The notes under the pieces are model-generated. The model saw only the letters and a list, made by a program, of their open reading frames with translations. It searched no databases and was not told where the DNA came from. From NCBI RefSeq assembly GCF_902826855.1, contig NZ_CADEGK010000010.1, positions 1-47,436 on the forward strand: a stretch of DNA of 47,436 nucleotides, read 5' to 3'. The DNA is from an uncultured Phenylobacterium sp. Its GTDB lineage: Bacteria; Pseudomonadota; Alphaproteobacteria; Caulobacterales; Caulobacteraceae. Below, in pieces: positions 16,862-25,298 of the stretch (positions are counted from its first letter, which is position 1; every line of letters begins with the position of its first letter). The translations under genes were made by a program, and so were the position numbers.

Positions 16862-17430
16862 TATCCGGCTCGATACTTTTCGATGAACGCCTGGATGTCC
16901 CCGCTCATCAGCATAGGCACGGCCTCGTTCACCTTCGCTTCCGGCCAGTCCCACCAACGGATGGCCGTCAGGGCTGCGATGGTCTCCTCATCGAACCTGT
17001 AGCTGGTGATGCGAGCAGGGTTGCCGCCAACGATGGCGTACGGAGGGACGTCTTTGGTCACCTGCGCCAAGGTGGCGATCACCGCTCCGTCTCCGACCGT
17101 CACACCTGATGACAGGCAAGCTCGCCAGCCGATCCACACGTCGTTCCCGACGACGACGTTTCCGCGCCCCACGTGGTAGCCGCCGATGCCGGCCGCGTTG
17201 GGCCAGTTGAATGCAGGGAACGGGTAGGTCGTAACCCAATCGTGCCGGTGGTTGCCGCCCAGGAAGACCTGAACCTCCCCGCCGAACGAGCAATAGCGGC
17301 CGCAGACGAACCGTAGCCCCCGCCGAGGGTAGCGGATGACGGGCGCCCCGTAGGAGTGGGCTCCAACTTCCGCCAGCCCGGCCTCTATTTGGGCCTTGAG
17401 CGCTTCGCGCATGAAAACGGGTTTGGCCAT
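16861..17430 (-). CDS. CatB-related O-acetyltransferase (xenobiotic acyltransferase family)
   Basis: A 189-residue left-handed beta-helix acetyltransferase. Hexapeptide repeats run through [40 protein letters not shown] and [11 protein letters not shown]. The GGNHRHDW segment (59-65) holds the catalytic His of CatB/Vat-type enzymes. Such proteins acetylate hydroxyl groups, among them chloramphenicol and streptogramins, but many homologues are unrelated to resistance. The start at 17430 ([10 protein letters not shown]) is preferred over 17466 because the extension lacks family similarity. A 9-bp hairpin follows the stop. Confidence 0.9.
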   Translation of the reverse strand: MAKPVFMREALKAQIEAGLAEVGAHSYGAPVIRYPRRGLRFVCGRYCSFGGEVQVFLGGNHRHDWVTTYPFPAFNWPNAAGIGGYHVGRGNVVVGNDVWIGWRACLSSGVTVGDGAVIATLAQVTKDVPPYAIVGGNPARITSYRFDEETIAALTAIRWWDWPEAKVNEAVPMLMSGDIQAFIEKYRAG

Positions 17431-17624
17431 CGGCCGCCGGTAGCTGTTCCGGCCCGAGGCGGTCAAGCGTCCTCTACGTCCGCCCGTCAGCCCGCTCCAC
17501 GGGCAGTGGCCAGGGTCTTCGTCGTGTTCAATTCAGCTGGCTGCCGCGCGCTCTGCCGCAGCCACTTCGGCTGGACCCGTCCTGCCCGCCCCACTAAATG
17601 TCGCCTCGACTGGGGACCCCGCAC

Positions 17625-17879
17625 ATGTCCGAGCCCGCCGACATCGCCGCCATGAGCTTCGAGACCGCCCTGGCGGAACTCGAGCAGATCGTGGCGCGGC
17701 TCGAGTCCGGCCAGGCGCCGCTGGAGGACTCCATCCGCATGTATGAACGCGGCGCGGCGCTCAAGGCCCACTGCGAGACGCGGCTGGCCGCTGCTCGTTT
17801 GCGCGTGGAGAAGATCGTTATGGGGGCGGGCGGCGCGCAAGCCGGGTCTGTGGGCGTCGAACCCGCCGAGTTCGGCTGA
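17625..17879 (+). CDS. xseB: Exodeoxyribonuclease VII small subunit
   Basis: An 84-residue helical protein with the XseB signature ([20 protein letters not shown], then a [15 protein letters not shown] helix). With XseA it forms exonuclease VII, which degrades single-stranded DNA. The start at 17625 has GGGGA eight bases upstream; an ATG at 17598 has no ribosome site. Its stop overlaps the ispA start by one base (TGATG). The order xseB-ispA-dxs is common in proteobacteria. xseA is not in the window. Confidence 0.93.
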   Translation: MSEPADIAAMSFETALAELEQIVARLESGQAPLEDSIRMYERGAALKAHCETRLAAARLRVEKIVMGAGGAQAGSVGVEPAEFG

Positions 17880-18757
17880 TGGACCTTACCCGCCGCGTGG
17901 CGGAGGCCGCCGACCTGGTCACGGTGGCGCTGGACGAACTGCTGCCGCGGGCCGATGGCCCGGAGGCCCGCCTCACCGAAGCCATGCGCTATGCGGCGCT
18001 TGGCCCCGGCAAGCGGCTGCGCACCTTCTTCGCCCTTGAGACCGGCCGCATGTTCGACCTGGACGAAGGCTACGTCCTGCGCGCCGCGTGCGGCCTGGAG
18101 TGTGTGCACGCCTACAGCCTGATCCACGACGATCTGCCGTGCATGGACGACGACGACATCCGCCGCGGCCGCCCCACCGTGCACAGGGCCTACGACGAGA
18201 TGACCGCGGTGCTGGCCGGGGACGCCCTGCAGGCGGCCGCCTTCGAGATCGTGACCCATCCCGACACCCATCCCGACGGCAATGTCCGCGCCGAACTGGC
18301 CCATCGGCTGGCGCTGGCCGCCGGCGCACGGGGCATGGTGGGCGGCCAGATGATCGACATGCTGGGCATCCGCGAGGACCTGGGCGGGGTGGCGCGCATG
18401 CAGCGGCTCAAGACCGGCGCCCTGATCGCCTGCGCCTTCGAGCTGCCGCTCGTCATCGCGCGCGCCCAGGACGCGGAGCGCTCCGCCCTGATGGCCTTCG
18501 CCCATGACATCGGGCTGGCCTACCAGATCGTGGACGACCTCCTGGACGCGGAAGGCGAGGCCGAGGCCGTGGGCAAGGCGGTGGGCAAGGACGCGGCGGC
18601 CGGGAAGACCAATTTCGTCACCCTGCTGGGCGCCGATGCGGCCCGCGAGCGGCTTGGCCTGCTCAAAACCCAGACCAAATCCCACCTGGATCCGTTCGGG
18701 GCGCAGGCCGAATTCCTGCGGGCGAGTGTCGATTTCGTGCTAGAGCGCCGCCAGTAA
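17879..18757 (+). CDS. ispA: Polyprenyl synthetase, probably farnesyl diphosphate synthase
   Basis: A 292-residue trans-prenyltransferase that condenses isopentenyl diphosphate with allylic diphosphates. GPGKRLR (42-48), the first Asp-rich motif [10 protein letters not shown] (84-93), its RRGRPT tail and the second Asp-rich motif [16 protein letters not shown] are all present. The DDLP-x-MD spacing is typical of bacterial short-chain synthases (IspA), but exact chain length cannot be read. It is translationally coupled to xseB and followed 23 bases later by dxs, so precursor supply and elongation are encoded together. Confidence 0.93.
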   Translation: MDLTRRVAEAADLVTVALDELLPRADGPEARLTEAMRYAALGPGKRLRTFFALETGRMFDLDEGYVLRAACGLECVHAYSLIHDDLPCMDDDDIRRGRPTVHRAYDEMTAVLAGDALQAAAFEIVTHPDTHPDGNVRAELAHRLALAAGARGMVGGQMIDMLGIREDLGGVARMQRLKTGALIACAFELPLVIARAQDAERSALMAFAHDIGLAYQIVDDLLDAEGEAEAVGKAVGKDAAAGKTNFVTLLGADAARERLGLLKTQTKSHLDPFGAQAEFLRASVDFVLERRQ

Positions 18758-18780
18758 AAAGCCGAGGACGTCCGCGTTCC

Positions 18781-20697
18781 ATGCCCCCCGAAACGCCCCT
18801 GCTCGATACGGTTTCCTCGCCCGCTGACACCCGCAGCCTTTCGATCGCGCAGCTCCGCCAGCTGGCCGACGAACTGCGCGCCGAGACCATCGACGCGGTT
18901 TCCCAGACCGGGGGGCACCTGGGCGCCGGCCTGGGCGTGGTCGAGCTGACGGTGGCCCTGCATCACGTCTACGAGACGCCGCGCGACATCCTGATCTGGG
19001 ACGTCGGGCACCAGGCCTATCCGCACAAGATCCTCACCGGCCGGCGCGAGCGCATCCGCACCCTGCGCCAGGGCGGCGGCCTCTCCGGCTTCACCAAGCG
19101 CAGCGAGAGCGAGTACGACCCGTTCGGCGCCGCCCACGCCGCCACCTCGATCAGCGCCGCCCTGGGCTTCGCCGCGGCCCGCGACCAGAAGGGCCAGGAC
19201 AACAAGGTGGTCGCCGTGATCGGCGACGGGTCGATGAGCGCAGGCATGGCCTATGAGGCCATGAACAACGCCTGCGAAACGACGGGGCAGCTCACCGTCA
19301 TCCTCAACGACAACGACATGTCGATCGCCCCGCCGGTGGGCGGGATGAGCGCCTACATGGCGCGGCTGGTCTCGGGAGGCGGCTACCAGTCGCTGCGGCA
19401 TCTGGGCAAGGCGATGTCCAAGGCCTTCCCCAAGCCGCTGCAGGAGGCCGCCCGCAAGGCCGAGGAATACGCCCGCGGCATGGTCACCGGCGGCACCTTC
19501 TTCGAGGAACTGGGCTTCTACTACGTGGGCCCGATCGACGGCCACGACATGGACGCCCTGGTCAGCGTGCTGAAGAACGCCCGCAAGATCGAGGACAAGC
19601 CCGTCCTGGTCCACGTGGTCACCCAGAAGGGCAAGGGCTACGCTCCGGCGGAGAGCGCGGCGGACAAGCACCACGCGGTGGTCAAGTTCGACGTGGTCAC
19701 CGGGCTGCAGGCCAAGGGAACCCCGGCCGCGCCGCAGTACACCAAGGTCTTCGCCCAGGAGCTGATCAAGCACGCCGAGCTGGAGCCTAAGATCGTGGCC
19801 ATCACGGCGGCCATGCCGTCGGGCACGGGCCTCGACCTGTTCGGCCAGAGGTTTCCCGAACGCACCTTCGACGTCGGCATCGCCGAGCAGCACGCGGTGA
19901 CCTTCGCCGCGGGCCTGGCGGCGGACGGCATGAAGCCGTTCTGCGCGATCTATTCGACGTTCCTGCAGCGCGGCTACGATCAGGTGGTCCACGACGTGGC
20001 GATCCAGAAGCTGCCGGTCCGCTTCGCCATGGACCGCGCGGGGTTGGTGGGCGCGGACGGCGCCACCCACGCCGGATCCTTCGACATCGGCTTCATGGGC
20101 CAGCTCCCGGGCATGATCCTGATGGCCCCGTCCGACGAGGCCGAACTGGCCCAGGCCGTGGCCACCGCCGTCGCCATCGACGACCGCCCGTCCGCCTTCC
20201 GCTATCCGCGCGGGGAGGGGACCGGCGTCCAGATCCCCGGCCTCGCCGCACCCTTCGAGATCGGCAAGGGCCGCATCGTCCGCGAGGGCACGGCCGTCGC
20301 CATCCTTTCCCTGGGCACGCGCCTGGGCGAAGCGCTGAAGGCCGCCGACATGCTGGCCGCCCGCGGCCTCTCGGCGACGGTCGCCGACGCCCGTTTCGCC
20401 AAGCCGCTGGATATCGACCTGATTCTGCGCCTGGCCCGCGAGCACGAAGCCCTGATCACGGTGGAAGAGGGGGCCATTGGCGGATTCGGCGCCTTCGTGC
20501 TCCACGCGCTCGCCGAGCACGGCGCCCTGGACCGTGGCCTCAGGGTGCGCACCCTGATGCTGCCCGACATCTTCCAGGACCACGACAAGCCGGACGCCAT
20601 GTACGCTCAGGCGGGCCTCGACGCCGACGGCATCGTCCGCGCCGCCCTGGCCGCCCTCGGCGCCGACAACGCCTCTGCGGCGGGGCGCAGGGCCTAG
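18781..20697 (+). CDS. dxs: 1-deoxy-D-xylulose-5-phosphate synthase
   Basis: A 638-residue full-length thiamine-diphosphate enzyme that joins pyruvate and glyceraldehyde 3-phosphate in the first step of the MEP isoprenoid pathway. Visible are [16 protein letters not shown] (73-88), the thiamine/Mg motif [16 protein letters not shown] with [15 protein letters not shown], and the transketolase-type segments [15 protein letters not shown] and [16 protein letters not shown]. It is the last gene of the xseB-ispA-dxs operon. Confidence 0.97.
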   Translation: MPPETPLLDTVSSPADTRSLSIAQLRQLADELRAETIDAVSQTGGHLGAGLGVVELTVALHHVYETPRDILIWDVGHQAYPHKILTGRRERIRTLRQGGGLSGFTKRSESEYDPFGAAHAATSISAALGFAAARDQKGQDNKVVAVIGDGSMSAGMAYEAMNNACETTGQLTVILNDNDMSIAPPVGGMSAYMARLVSGGGYQSLRHLGKAMSKAFPKPLQEAARKAEEYARGMVTGGTFFEELGFYYVGPIDGHDMDALVSVLKNARKIEDKPVLVHVVTQKGKGYAPAESAADKHHAVVKFDVVTGLQAKGTPAAPQYTKVFAQELIKHAELEPKIVAITAAMPSGTGLDLFGQRFPERTFDVGIAEQHAVTFAAGLAADGMKPFCAIYSTFLQRGYDQVVHDVAIQKLPVRFAMDRAGLVGADGATHAGSFDIGFMGQLPGMILMAPSDEAELAQAVATAVAIDDRPSAFRYPRGEGTGVQIPGLAAPFEIGKGRIVREGTAVAILSLGTRLGEALKAADMLAARGLSATVADARFAKPLDIDLILRLAREHEALITVEEGAIGGFGAFVLHALAEHGALDRGLRVRTLMLPDIFQDHDKPDAMYAQAGLDADGIVRAALAALGADNASAAGRRA

Positions 20698-20718
20698 CTA
20701 ACCCATCCACCCGACAGA

Positions 20719-20756
20719 CCCCTTACCGCCTCCGCATAGTGGCGGAGGGGGTGAGC
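20719..20756. repeat. Small palindromic repeat upstream of the DUF559 gene
   Basis: A 7-bp stem (CCTCCGC 20729-20735 / GCGGAGG 20742-20748, loop ATAGTG) lies inside a stretch beginning CCCCTTACC and ending GGGGGTGAGC. The CCTTACC edge and the G-rich flank echo the larger inverted repeat downstream of the DUF559 gene, so the gene is bracketed by related sequences. It could also serve as a weak dxs 3' end. Confidence 0.45.
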
Positions 20757-20768
20757 AGCCGCGCGAGG

Positions 20769-20798
20769 TTGACAGCTGCCCCGGCATGTTCGCATTAT
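20769..20798 (+). promoter_or_regulatory. Predicted promoter of the DUF559 gene
   Basis: A perfect -35 TTGACA at 20769-20774 is followed 18 bases later by CATTAT at 20793-20798. The expected start of transcription is at about 20805, the A of the start codon itself, so the message would be leaderless. No ribosome-binding site is visible upstream of the ATG, which agrees. Confidence 0.55.
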
Positions 20799-20802
20799 GT
20801 TC
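20788..20802 (+). promoter_or_regulatory. LexA (SOS) box over the DUF559 promoter
   Basis: GTTCGCATTATGTTC is a perfect GTTC-N7-GTTC, the alphaproteobacterial LexA operator. It overlaps the predicted -10 element and ends two bases before the ATG at 20805, a typical repressor position. It is the second such box in this window. Confidence 0.78.
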
Positions 20803-20804
20803 TC

Positions 20805-21248
20805 ATGCGCTCAAGACGCATCACCACCCGGGCTCGAGTCCTCCGCAAGTCAATGAGCGACGCGGAAGTCGTCCTCTGGACGCGCCTGAGAGGTCGCAGC
20901 GGGGACCGGCCCACCTTCCGCAGACAGCACCCGATCGGGTCGGTGATCGTCGACTTCTACTGTCCCTCAGTCCGCCTCGCGATCGAGGTCGATGGCTCGA
21001 CCCATTGGGACGATGACGCGCAATGGCGTGACGAGAAGCGAGACCGCTGGCTTCGATCCCAGGGCGTGACCGTGCTGCGCATCCCGGCGTCGCGCGTCTA
21101 CAACGAGCTGAACAGCGTCATGGACGGCATCCTGTTGACGGTCGAAGGGCTGTCGCGCGCGCAGAGCGTGAGGCTCGCCCCCTCCACCCCCGGCTCTCCG
21201 CTGCGCTCGGCCGGCGGTCCCCCTCCCGCCGCTTCGCGGGGGAGGTAA
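20805..21248 (+). CDS. DUF559 (Vsr-like) endonuclease-domain protein
   Basis: A 147-residue protein of the DUF559 family, with a PD-(D/E)XK nuclease-like core related to very-short-patch repair endonucleases. [17 protein letters not shown] supplies Asp50, and [13 protein letters not shown] supplies Glu61 and Asp63. The sequence [20 protein letters not shown] closes the domain. The start ATG 20805 fits the predicted leaderless promoter. Residues from about 124 to the end (Pro/Ser/Arg-rich) are encoded by the downstream inverted repeat and are probably not part of the fold. A LexA box covers the promoter, so induction by DNA damage is expected. Its natural target is unknown; nuclease activity is inferred from the residues. 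Confidence 0.85.
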   Translation: MRSRRITTRARVLRKSMSDAEVVLWTRLRGRSGDRPTFRRQHPIGSVIVDFYCPSVRLAIEVDGSTHWDDDAQWRDEKRDRWLRSQGVTVLRIPASRVYNELNSVMDGILLTVEGLSRAQSVRLAPSTPGSPLRSAGGPPPAASRGR

Positions 21249-21343
21249 GGGGTTACGTCCAGCCGACCGCTCTATCCTTACCTCCCCCGCGCAGCGGCGG
21301 GAGGGGGACCATCGGCCGAAGAGCCGATGGTGGAGGGGGCGAG
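21174..21343. repeat. Large imperfect inverted repeat between the DUF559 gene and flgH
   Basis: The inner arms are 34 bases each (21217-21250 and 21276-21309) with a single mismatch and a 25-base spacer. Outside them, 15-base arms at 21174-21188 and 21329-21343 are again perfectly complementary. The right flank also holds its own 8-bp hairpin (CCATCGGC / GCCGATGG, 21309-21330); the left flank carries a diverged version with about nine extra bases. The left half overlaps the 3' end of the DUF559 frame. It looks like a REP/MITE-type Caulobacterales intergenic element and could also end transcription from both sides. Confidence 0.75.
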
Positions 21344-21397
21344 CGGCCGCGCTGCAATAGCCATAGGCGCGTCACCCGCCGCTGGTCGGCCCGGAGC

Positions 21398-22129
21398 CTA
21401 GAACGGCGAGAACCGCTCGATCAGCGACTGGCCGGCGGGGACCTTTTGCACGCGGCTGATGTCGCCGCGGCCGCCGTAGCTGATGCGAGCTTCGGCGATC
21501 TGGGTGTGGCGCACCGTGTTGGCCGAGGAGATGTCCTCCGGGCGCACGATGCCGGCGACGGTCAGCTGGCGCAGGTCGGTGTTGGTGCGCACTTCCTGGA
21601 CGCCCTGGATCACCATGTTGCCGTTCGGCAGCACGCTGGTCACGACGGCGGCGATGGTCAGGCTGATCTTCTCCGACCGGTTTACCTGGCCGGAGCCGGC
21701 GTTGGAGGTCGTGGAGTTGGTCTCCAGCGCATTTGCGGGGTCGTAGGCGCCCGGCAGGATTTTCCCCAGGCTGGTTTCCAGGCCCAGCAGGTGCGGGACG
21801 CCCGCCTTCAGGCCGGAGGTCCGCGAGGAGGCCGTGGCGTTGGTCGTCTTGGCGCTGTCGTCGATATCGATCTGGACGGTCAGGATGTCGCCGATGCGGC
21901 TGGCGCGCTGGTCATTGAAGAAGGCGCGCGCGCCGGTGCGCCAGAGCGAGTTGGCGCTGGCCGGTTGCGGGCCGGGCAGGCGGGCAGAGCCCAGCACCGA
22001 CTGATCGTTCGGCATCAGGGCGGCCGGATAACCCACCTGCGACAGCGTCGGGCCGCTGACGGCCTCCTTGACGGTGGAGCAAGCAGCCAGGGGCGCCAGA
22101 GCGGCGAGGGCGAGGATGCGCAGGCGCAT
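21398..22129 (-). CDS. flgH: Flagellar L-ring protein
   Basis: A 243-residue outer-membrane lipoprotein. The signal MRLRILALAALAPLAACS carries a lipobox (LAAC) with Cys17 as the lipidated residue. The conserved FlgH body includes ARAFFNDQRASRIGDILTVQ, NGNMVIQGVQEVRTN and EDISSANTVRHTQIAEARIS. It forms the L ring around the flagellar rod in the outer membrane. ATG 22129 has AAGGA upstream and lies 15 bases past the end of flgA. It is last in the flgF-flgG-flgA-flgH operon. Confidence 0.96.
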   Translation of the reverse strand: MRLRILALAALAPLAACSTVKEAVSGPTLSQVGYPAALMPNDQSVLGSARLPGPQPASANSLWRTGARAFFNDQRASRIGDILTVQIDIDDSAKTTNATASSRTSGLKAGVPHLLGLETSLGKILPGAYDPANALETNSTTSNAGSGQVNRSEKISLTIAAVVTSVLPNGNMVIQGVQEVRTNTDLRQLTVAGIVRPEDISSANTVRHTQIAEARISYGGRGDISRVQKVPAGQSLIERFSPF

Positions 22130-22143
22130 ATGGATGTTGTCCT

Positions 22144-22884
22144 TCAACGGAGCGCGACACGGGTGGACCGGGGCAGCTTCAGCTGCTCGGCCGCGGGACC
22201 GACCGCCGCCTGGCCGGGTCCCGTGACCACGGCCTGGACGGTCTTCTTGGACGTGACGTTCTGCACGTTGATCGTCTCGCCGACAGCGCCGCCCGAAAGG
22301 GCCTTGGCCTGGAGCGAGAGCGAGACCCCCCCGTTTTCGTAGACGAGGGTTACGATCTCGTTGGCCTTGACGACCTGGAGGGCCGCGACGTCGCGGCCCG
22401 TGACCGCGGCCCCGGCGCGCAACGCGCGGCGCGCGGCCTGGCCGACCATCATGTCCGGGTCGCTAGGGGCGTCGGCCGGCGCGGTCGCCGCCTTGCCCCA
22501 GACCAGGTCGGCGGGCCGGATGACCTCGCCGGCTGAGATGCTCCGCGCCCAGGTCAGGATGTCGATGTTGCCGCGCGCGGCGGCCGGGCCGGCCAGACCC
22601 GTGGGGGCTCCGCTCCGGACGACGATCTGGCGCAGACCCTCGGCGTTGGCCCAGTCCAGGCCGGCGCGGGCGGCGGCCAGGCGCACCGCCTGGGCGTTGA
22701 GCATCACCGAATTGCCCGTGCGCGAGGCCACCGGCGTGCGGCCGGCCGCGCCGGCGCCGTCGAAGATCTCGCCCAGGGTCACCACGCCGTCCGCGTCGAA
22801 GGCGTCCGTCTTCAGGGTCACCGGCGCGCCGGCGAAGGCGGGTGTGGCGACGAGGAGAGCGGCCAGTGTTGCGATCGCCTTCAT
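22144..22884 (-). CDS. flgA: Flagellar P-ring assembly chaperone
   Basis: A 246-residue periplasmic protein with a signal peptide (MKAIATLAALLVATPAFAGA). The SAF/FlgA-type domain begins near ARSISAGEVIRPADLVWGKA and runs through QAARRALRAGAAVTGRDVA to the C-terminal beta part (VYENGGVSLSLQAKALSGGA). FlgA helps FlgI assemble into the P ring. flgI is not in the window. It starts three bases after flgG ends, within one operon. Confidence 0.94.
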   Translation of the reverse strand: MKAIATLAALLVATPAFAGAPVTLKTDAFDADGVVTLGEIFDGAGAAGRTPVASRTGNSVMLNAQAVRLAAARAGLDWANAEGLRQIVVRSGAPTGLAGPAAARGNIDILTWARSISAGEVIRPADLVWGKAATAPADAPSDPDMMVGQAARRALRAGAAVTGRDVAALQVVKANEIVTLVYENGGVSLSLQAKALSGGAVGETINVQNVTSKKTVQAVVTGPGQAAVGPAAEQLKLPRSTRVALR

Positions 22885-22887
22885 GAT

Positions 22888-23676
22888 CTACGCCTTCACT
22901 TGGTTGGCCGTGGCCAGCATGTTGTCGGCGGTGGAGATCACCTTGGAATTCATCTCATAGGCGCGCTGGGCGACGATCAGGGCGGTGATCTCGGCCACGG
23001 CGTCGACGTTGGAGGCTTCGGTGTAGCCCTGCACCAGGGTGCCGATGCCGACCGAGCCTGGCGTGCCGGTGGTGGGTGAGCCGGAGGCCGCGGTCTCCAT
23101 CAGCAGGTTGCCGCCGATGGCGCTCAGGCCGCCCTCGTTGACGAAGGTGGCGAGCTCGATGACGCCCACGACGCTGGGGGCCGTCTGGCCCGCCTGGCTC
23201 ACCTCCACCTGGCCTGACTTGGAGATCGAGACCGAGACCGCGTCGGTCGGGATCGTGATCGCCGGCTCGATCGCGTAGCCGTCCTGGGTGACCAGCTGGC
23301 CCTGGTCGTTGACCGACAGGTTGCCGGCGCGGGTGTAGGCGGTCTCCCCGGAGGGGGTCAGCACCTGGAAGTAGCCGCGACCGTCGATCGCGATGTCATA
23401 CTGGTTGTCGGTGCGGGTCAGGGCGCCTTGGGTGCCGACGCGATAGACCGCCCCGGCCTTGACGCCAGCGCCGACCTGCACGCCCGTCGGGACGATGGTG
23501 CCCTGGTCGGAGGACTGCGTCCCGGCCGCTTCGAAGGTCTGGTAGAGCAGGTCCTGGAACTCGGCCCGCTGGCGCTTGAACGCCACGGTGTTCATGTTGG
23601 CGATGTTGTTCGAGATGACCTCGACGTTCATCTGCTGGGCGGCCATGCCGGTGGCCGCGGTGCGGAGCGCTTGCAT
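22888..23676 (-). CDS. flgG: Flagellar distal rod protein
   Basis: A 262-residue distal rod protein. The N-terminal rod motif MQALRTAATGMAAQQMNVEV followed by ISNNIANMNTVAFKRQ, a middle FlgE/F/G domain (DIAIDGRGYFQVLTPSGE), and the C-terminal helix (ALIVAQRAYEMNSKVISTAD) are all present. The length is standard. It is exported by the flagellar type III system and has no cleaved signal. It lies 14 bases downstream of flgF. Confidence 0.97.
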   Translation of the reverse strand: MQALRTAATGMAAQQMNVEVISNNIANMNTVAFKRQRAEFQDLLYQTFEAAGTQSSDQGTIVPTGVQVGAGVKAGAVYRVGTQGALTRTDNQYDIAIDGRGYFQVLTPSGETAYTRAGNLSVNDQGQLVTQDGYAIEPAITIPTDAVSVSISKSGQVEVSQAGQTAPSVVGVIELATFVNEGGLSAIGGNLLMETAASGSPTTGTPGSVGIGTLVQGYTEASNVDAVAEITALIVAQRAYEMNSKVISTADNMLATANQVKA

Positions 23677-23690
23677 CTGTCGTTATTCCT

Positions 23691-24428
23691 TTACTGGACG
23701 CGGCCGAGACGCTCGACCGCCCGACGGCTGAGGTCGGCCTGGCTGTCGATCATCTTGGCGGTCTTTTCGTAGGCCCGGCTCACCTCGACCATGCGGGTGA
23801 TCTCCAGGACCGGCTTGACGTTGGAGCTTTCGAGGAACCCCTGGCGCAAGTTGGCCTTCTCGGCCTTCTCGGCCGCGAGGTTCGAGGTGTTGCGATAGAG
23901 GTTGTCGCCGCTCTTCTCGAGAGCGCCGGCGTTGGCGAAGACGAACATGCCGATCTTGCCGACCCGCTCATTGCCCTGGCTCATGGAGCCGTCGGGCCCG
24001 ATGGCGACCTGGCCCTTCTCGGCGTCGATGATGATCTCGCCGCCGCCCTCGTCCAGCACGGCCAGGCCGCCCTGGGTGACCAGTTTGCCGGTCGGATCGG
24101 TGGTGAAGCGGCCGTCGCGTGTGAAGCGCGGCCCGTTGGGGCCCTGCACCTGGAAGAGGCCCTGCCCCTCGACGGCCATGTCCAGCGGCGCGCCGGTCTT
24201 CACCAGGATGCCCTGGCCGAAGTCGCGGGCCACGCCGTCGGCGGCGACGAACTTCACCGGCTTGGGCGCGCTGAAAGTGGCCGCCGGATAGGCCGGATCG
24301 GTCTTCTGCATCAGCGACTCCACCTTGAAGCCGTTGGTGTCCAGGTTGGCGATGTTGTTGGCGATGATGTCCATCTCGCGACGGAGCACCATCTGGTGGG
24401 AGAGGCCGACGTAGAGGGCGTTGTCCAT
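23691..24428 (-). CDS. flgF: Flagellar proximal rod protein
   Basis: A 245-residue rod protein starting MDNALYVGLSHQMVLRREMD and continuing IIANNIANLDTNGFKVE. The central DMAVEGQGLFQVQGPNG and the terminal TRMVEVSRAYEKTAKMIDSQ segments are typical. It is first of the four-gene minus-strand operon flgF-flgG-flgA-flgH. A well-matched sigma-54 promoter sits 48 bases upstream. Confidence 0.96.
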   Translation of the reverse strand: MDNALYVGLSHQMVLRREMDIIANNIANLDTNGFKVESLMQKTDPAYPAATFSAPKPVKFVAADGVARDFGQGILVKTGAPLDMAVEGQGLFQVQGPNGPRFTRDGRFTTDPTGKLVTQGGLAVLDEGGGEIIIDAEKGQVAIGPDGSMSQGNERVGKIGMFVFANAGALEKSGDNLYRNTSNLAAEKAEKANLRQGFLESSNVKPVLEITRMVEVSRAYEKTAKMIDSQADLSRRAVERLGRVQ

Positions 24429-24475
24429 GGGACTTCTGCTGGAGCCTTGAGTGCGACGTTTCGGCTCTCAAGGAC

Positions 24476-24491
24476 TGCAAGCTTCGGGCCA
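24476..24491 (-). promoter_or_regulatory. Sigma-54 promoter of the flgF operon
   Basis: On the minus strand the site reads TGGCCCGAAGCTTGCA, matching the sigma-54 consensus TGGCACG-N4-TTGCA at all but one base, with the GG and GC doublets correctly spaced. Transcription would start at about 24464, giving a short leader before flgF at 24428. In Caulobacter this operon is a class III, sigma-54/FlbD-dependent unit, which agrees. A candidate FlbD (ftr-like) site, CGGC-N7-GCCG at 24542-24556, lies about 80-90 bases upstream. Confidence 0.8.
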
Positions 24492-24573
24492 ACTGAAAAC
24501 GTCAGCAAGATCAACGGGCAAGAAAGTTAACAGCCGTCGCGCGGCGGAAAATGCCGGGCAGGATTCGCGCCCG

Positions 24574-24603
24574 TTAAGAGATGTTAAAAACCGCTTCTTA
24601 ACC
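24574..24603 (+). promoter_or_regulatory. Cluster of CtrA-like half-sites ahead of fliL
   Basis: Three TTAA motifs (24574, 24584, 24598, the last TTAACC) fall within 30 bases of an otherwise GC-rich region, about 50-75 bases before fliL. None pair is exactly seven bases apart (six and ten), so this is not a perfect CtrA box. The fliL-fliM operon is CtrA-activated in Caulobacter, so control by CtrA is plausible. Confidence 0.4.
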
Positions 24604-24650
24604 AAAGACCGCCATTCGTAGTCGTGCCGTTATTCTAAGGAACCACGCGC

Positions 24651-25268
24651 GTGGCGAAGAAGGAAAAGAAGCCGAAGGAGGCCGAGGGGGAAACCCCGGA
24701 GGTCGCCGAGGGCGCCGAGGGCGAGGCCCCGGCCAAGAAAAAGCTGCCACTGAAGCTGATGATCATCGCCGGCGTCGGCGCGCTTGTCGTGCTGGGCGGC
24801 GGCGGCGCGGCCGCCTTCATCTTCCTCAAGCCCAAGCCCGAGGCGCACGCCGAGAAGGGCGACCACGGCAAGGAGAAGAAGAAGGACAAGAAGAAGGAAG
24901 AAAAGGCCGAGAAGGGCAAGGAAGGGGAGAAGGGCGCCGCAGTGGTCAAGGAAGGTCCCAACGGGGTCGTCTTCTACACCATGCCCGAGGTGGTCGTGAA
25001 CATGCAGACCGCCGACGGTCGGCCCACCTTCCTGAAGCTCAAGCTCACGCTGGAACTGCCTGACGAGGCGGCGGTCGAGGAACTCGACCCCAACATGCCG
25101 CGCCTTCAGGACATGTTCCAAAGCTTCCTGCGCGAGCTGCGCCCGGAGGACCTCTCCGGCAGTCAGGGCTCCTACCAGCTGCGCATGGAAATCCTGCGCC
25201 GGGTGAACCTGGTGATCTCGCCGTCCAAGGCCAACGCCGTCCTGATCGAGGAGATGTTGATCAACTAG
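24651..25268 (+). CDS. fliL: Flagellar basal body-associated protein FliL
   Basis: A 205-residue single-pass membrane protein. A charged cytoplasmic tail (residues 1-33) leads to one transmembrane helix (LMIIAGVGALVVLGGGGAAA), then a Lys/Glu-rich linker and the periplasmic FliL domain (FYTMPEVVVNMQTADGRPTF to SKANAVLIEEMLIN). FliL surrounds the stator and affects torque. The start is GTG 24651 with AAGGA nine bases upstream. The Lys/Glu linker is unusually long and low in complexity. It is first gene of the plus-strand fliL-fliM-pflI unit. Confidence 0.93.
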   Translation: MAKKEKKPKEAEGETPEVAEGAEGEAPAKKKLPLKLMIIAGVGALVVLGGGGAAAFIFLKPKPEAHAEKGDHGKEKKKDKKKEEKAEKGKEGEKGAAVVKEGPNGVVFYTMPEVVVNMQTADGRPTFLKLKLTLELPDEAAVEELDPNMPRLQDMFQSFLRELRPEDLSGSQGSYQLRMEILRRVNLVISPSKANAVLIEEMLIN

Positions 25269-25298
25269 CGCGCAAGCGCCTGTTGATCCCTGAAGCCC

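Noticed and set aside
16861..17430. Acquired chloramphenicol-resistance cassette
   Set aside because: The CatB-like gene has the same base composition as neighbours, and no integron, IS or transposase is present.
18520..20583. 687-codon minus-strand frame across dxs
   Set aside because: Shadow of the ispA and dxs genes, which are recognised with all motifs on the plus strand.
24574..24587. Perfect CtrA box ahead of fliL
   Set aside because: The two TTAA motifs are six bases apart, not seven; listed only as a CtrA-like cluster.
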